40,091 nt of DNA from a virus: the IMG/VR virus record IMGVR_UViG_3300033141_001855, positions 1 through 40,091 of that record. One strand, given 5' to 3'. The position numbers and the translations under genes are program-made. Every line of letters begins with the position of its first letter. Positions within the stretch are counted from its first letter, which is position 1. This document shows positions 38,766 through 40,091 of the stretch, in pieces. The notes under the pieces were generated by a model. The model was given only the letters and a program-made list of their open reading frames with translations, searched no databases and was not told the origin of the DNA.

Positions 38766-39298
38766 TATATCTCGTAAAATGCCTCCCAAGGATAAGCCCT
38801 GGCGGCCCCTCCAGTTCTTTCTATCGTTATCCAAGCCCCAAACCTATTGGGGTCAAGGTCTACTATAATCTTCTTATGGGGTGCTATAACGCCTGCAAAT
38901 TCTAATTCGTCCTCCAAAACAGGGTCAGAAGCACCTGCTGCACCCTGAGAATACTGTCTAATAATAATGGTGTCGCCAGCCTGTTGCTCTCTACAGTCTA
39001 TCTTGACACATATCGGATTAAACACCCCCAACGGAGTAGCATTGATATAGACATCCTGCTCTGTGCCATCTGTCGTTACCGTGCCCCCTGTCTCAGACAA
39101 AGTAGGTAAGGCAGAGGTAACCGCCTCAATAAGAGTCGTATCTACTAAGATAGCATCAACCACCGCATCAACAATGGCAAGGGCAGCCGCTATGTCGCTA
39201 ACGTCTACTTCTAGGTCATCAATGGCTGACTGAAGGATAACGATGGCAGCCAAGACAGCAACGTCATAGTCTATATCGTAATGCGTTCTAACTGCCAT
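38765..39298 (-). CDS. Virion protein with coiled coil and beta domain, 177 aa
   Basis: Residues about 10-60 are a hydrophobic helical repeat rich in Ala, Ile, Val and Asp (VAVLAAIVILQSAIDDLEVD). Residues 70-177 are beta-rich with GTEQDVYINATPLGVFNPIC and CREQQAGDTIIIRQYSQG. This resembles small phage proteins with a trimerising stalk and a beta cap. It directly precedes the LamG gene. Start ATG 39298 follows the 124-aa gene without a gap. Confidence 0.65.
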   Translation of the reverse strand: MAVRTHYDIDYDVAVLAAIVILQSAIDDLEVDVSDIAAALAIVDAVVDAILVDTTLIEAVTSALPTLSETGGTVTTDGTEQDVYINATPLGVFNPICVKIDCREQQAGDTIIIRQYSQGAAGASDPVLEDELEFAGVIAPHKKIIVDLDPNRFGAWITIERTGGAARAYPWEAFYEI

Positions 39299-39673
39299 CT
39301 AAATACCCTCACCTAAGCGGTCAATCCGGTAAGTGGCCTGGCTGTCTAGAACCTCAGCCTTTACCTGAAGTATCATCCGGGCATAAGACCTGTTATAGAG
39401 AAACTCAGCTACCTCACCGGCATCCAGTGTCTCCTCCGGCACCTTCTCATCCTGAACCGGGGCTTGGGTATCAGCAGATACAGTAAGCGACATCTGTGTT
39501 AAGAGCTTATATTTCAGGCCGTTCACGGCATGGGTATTCTTCAGTAAAAAGCTCTTCCTCGATATGGTCTGGGTAACCCAATCCATAGCAGTAACGTAAT
39601 CGTTGGTGGTAGTGCCGGAGAGTTTTCTCCAGACCGACCACGGTTCTATAGTAGACCTTTGCTCGTCTCCCAA
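39299..39673 (-). CDS. Small virion-region protein, 124 aa
   Basis: A mixed alpha/beta protein: MGDEQRSTIEPWSVWRKLSG, then VNGLKYKLLTQMSLTVSADT and MILQVKAEVLDSQATYRIDR. The second half has strands like those of tail-associated beta proteins. No motif recognised. Its coupling to the 177-aa gene suggests they form a complex. Confidence 0.6.
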   Translation of the reverse strand: MGDEQRSTIEPWSVWRKLSGTTTNDYVTAMDWVTQTISRKSFLLKNTHAVNGLKYKLLTQMSLTVSADTQAPVQDEKVPEETLDAGEVAEFLYNRSYARMILQVKAEVLDSQATYRIDRLGEGI

Positions 39674-39685
39674 TGACCTACTCCT

Positions 39686-39988
39686 TTATTTCTTGGCTTT
39701 CTTTTTACGCTTCTTTGGAACCGGGGGTGGTGCTGGCGGTTCAATTATCTCTGCCACAACCTCTGGCGTTGATTCTGTGACTTCCGGCGTAGGTTCTGGC
39801 TCTGGTGCCGGTGCCGGGGCCAGTTCAACCTCGGCTACTGGTTCTGGTTCGACCTCTGGCTCTGGGGGCAGGAGTTCTCGCCACTTGCCTGATGTTAGAC
39901 AAACGCCACAGACAGGTTTCTTTTCTCCCCAGCCTCCATCCATTAGCCGGCCGGTTTTGTTTAGCCCGCAGACTGCACAAAGTTCCAT
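39686..39988 (-). CDS. Zinc-ribbon protein with Pro/Glu-rich tail, 100 aa
   Basis: MELCAVCGLNKTGRLMDGGW, then CGVCLTSGKW: a CxxC pair at 4-7 and another near 27-30 give a zinc ribbon. Residues about 40-92 are a Pro/Glu/Val-rich extended tail, and the last residues are Lys/Arg-rich. GGAGG precedes the ATG. The first codons lie in the terminal repeat. It may attach to a virion part; function unknown. Confidence 0.7.
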   Translation of the reverse strand: MELCAVCGLNKTGRLMDGGWGEKKPVCGVCLTSGKWRELLPPEPEVEPEPVAEVELAPAPAPEPEPTPEVTESTPEVVAEIIEPPAPPPVPKKRKKKAKK

Positions 39989-40091
39989 TTCAATCCTCCA
40001 ATATTATCTTTATTTCGTTTTGTTCAGTGGGCGGGGGAGGGGTAACTCCCCCAACCCACCTTTGGGAATGATGCCCGCCACGTCTGACGAG
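39978..40091. repeat. Terminal direct repeat, right copy
   Basis: Exact copy of bases 1-114. Joining the ends makes the leftward late unit continuous: the gene ending at 124 is followed, after the hairpin, by the zinc-ribbon gene at 39988. Confidence 0.95.

Noticed and set aside
1-40091. Integrase, CRISPR array, toxin-antitoxin or transposase
   Set aside because: I looked for their motifs and repeat structures and saw none; the regularly spaced repeats found have an 11-bp period, not that of a CRISPR array.

Overview
The window is the genome of a tailed double-stranded DNA phage (Caudoviricetes), probably environmental. The first 114 bases are repeated exactly as the last 114 bases. This indicates a complete molecule of about 39,977 bp, either a circular or permuted map or one with direct terminal repeats. 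I see no integrase, partition gene, CRISPR array, rRNA or insertion sequence, so a virulent life style is likelier than a temperate one. The host cannot be named from the sequence. Purine-rich ribosome binding sites, a tRNA gene with encoded CCA, sigma-70-like promoters and two apparently leaderless genes point to a bacterial host that tolerates leaderless mRNA.

Layout. (1) A leftward late unit begins at a control region near 16.0 kb. It reads a tRNA, the probable small terminase, a 48-aa protein, the large terminase, a zinc ribbon, the portal, three small genes, a 2065-aa giant protein, the scaffold, a P22-type coat protein and a 416-aa structural protein. It then runs through the end of the map and continues at 40 kb with tail and fibre genes: LamG and beta-helix proteins, an adaptor-like protein, fibre modules and a 1345-aa tail hub/fibre. 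It ends with a lysis region (two small membrane proteins and a permuted NlpC/P60-like enzyme) and a terminator at 28.03 kb. (2) A leftward early unit starts at 27.95 kb from a strong promoter. It holds a small helix-turn-helix protein, RecT, a DnaD-like initiator, a DnaC-like helicase loader, a VRR-NUC nuclease and a DNA methyltransferase, together with two homing-type endonucleases. (3) A rightward unit (16.17-18.96 kb) carries eight small genes, mostly of unknown function but including KTSC and ribbon-helix-helix-like proteins. It converges on unit 2 at a shared hairpin near 19.0 kb. (4) A second rightward cassette (14.5-15.27 kb: a small basic protein plus an HNH nuclease) sits backwards between the small and large terminase genes.

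No tape measure, tail tube or sheath gene is visible. With a P22-type coat protein, an adaptor-like protein, a beta-helix spike and a giant protein beside the portal, a short-tailed (podovirus-like) particle is the best inference. The giant protein would then be a candidate ejected or internal virion protein. Replication would be primed by the DnaD/DnaC pair loading a host helicase, with RecT annealing for recombination.

The most interesting non-coding signals are: seven consecutive 11-bp units (five close copies of GAGTTA) over the HNH promoter; two promoters whose -10 box lies 6-7 nt from the start codon (leaderless genes), one of them with two 13-bp operator-like repeats; a tRNA(CAU) with initiator-like features; and a 17-bp sequence repeated at three successive gene junctions around a LAGLIDADG gene.
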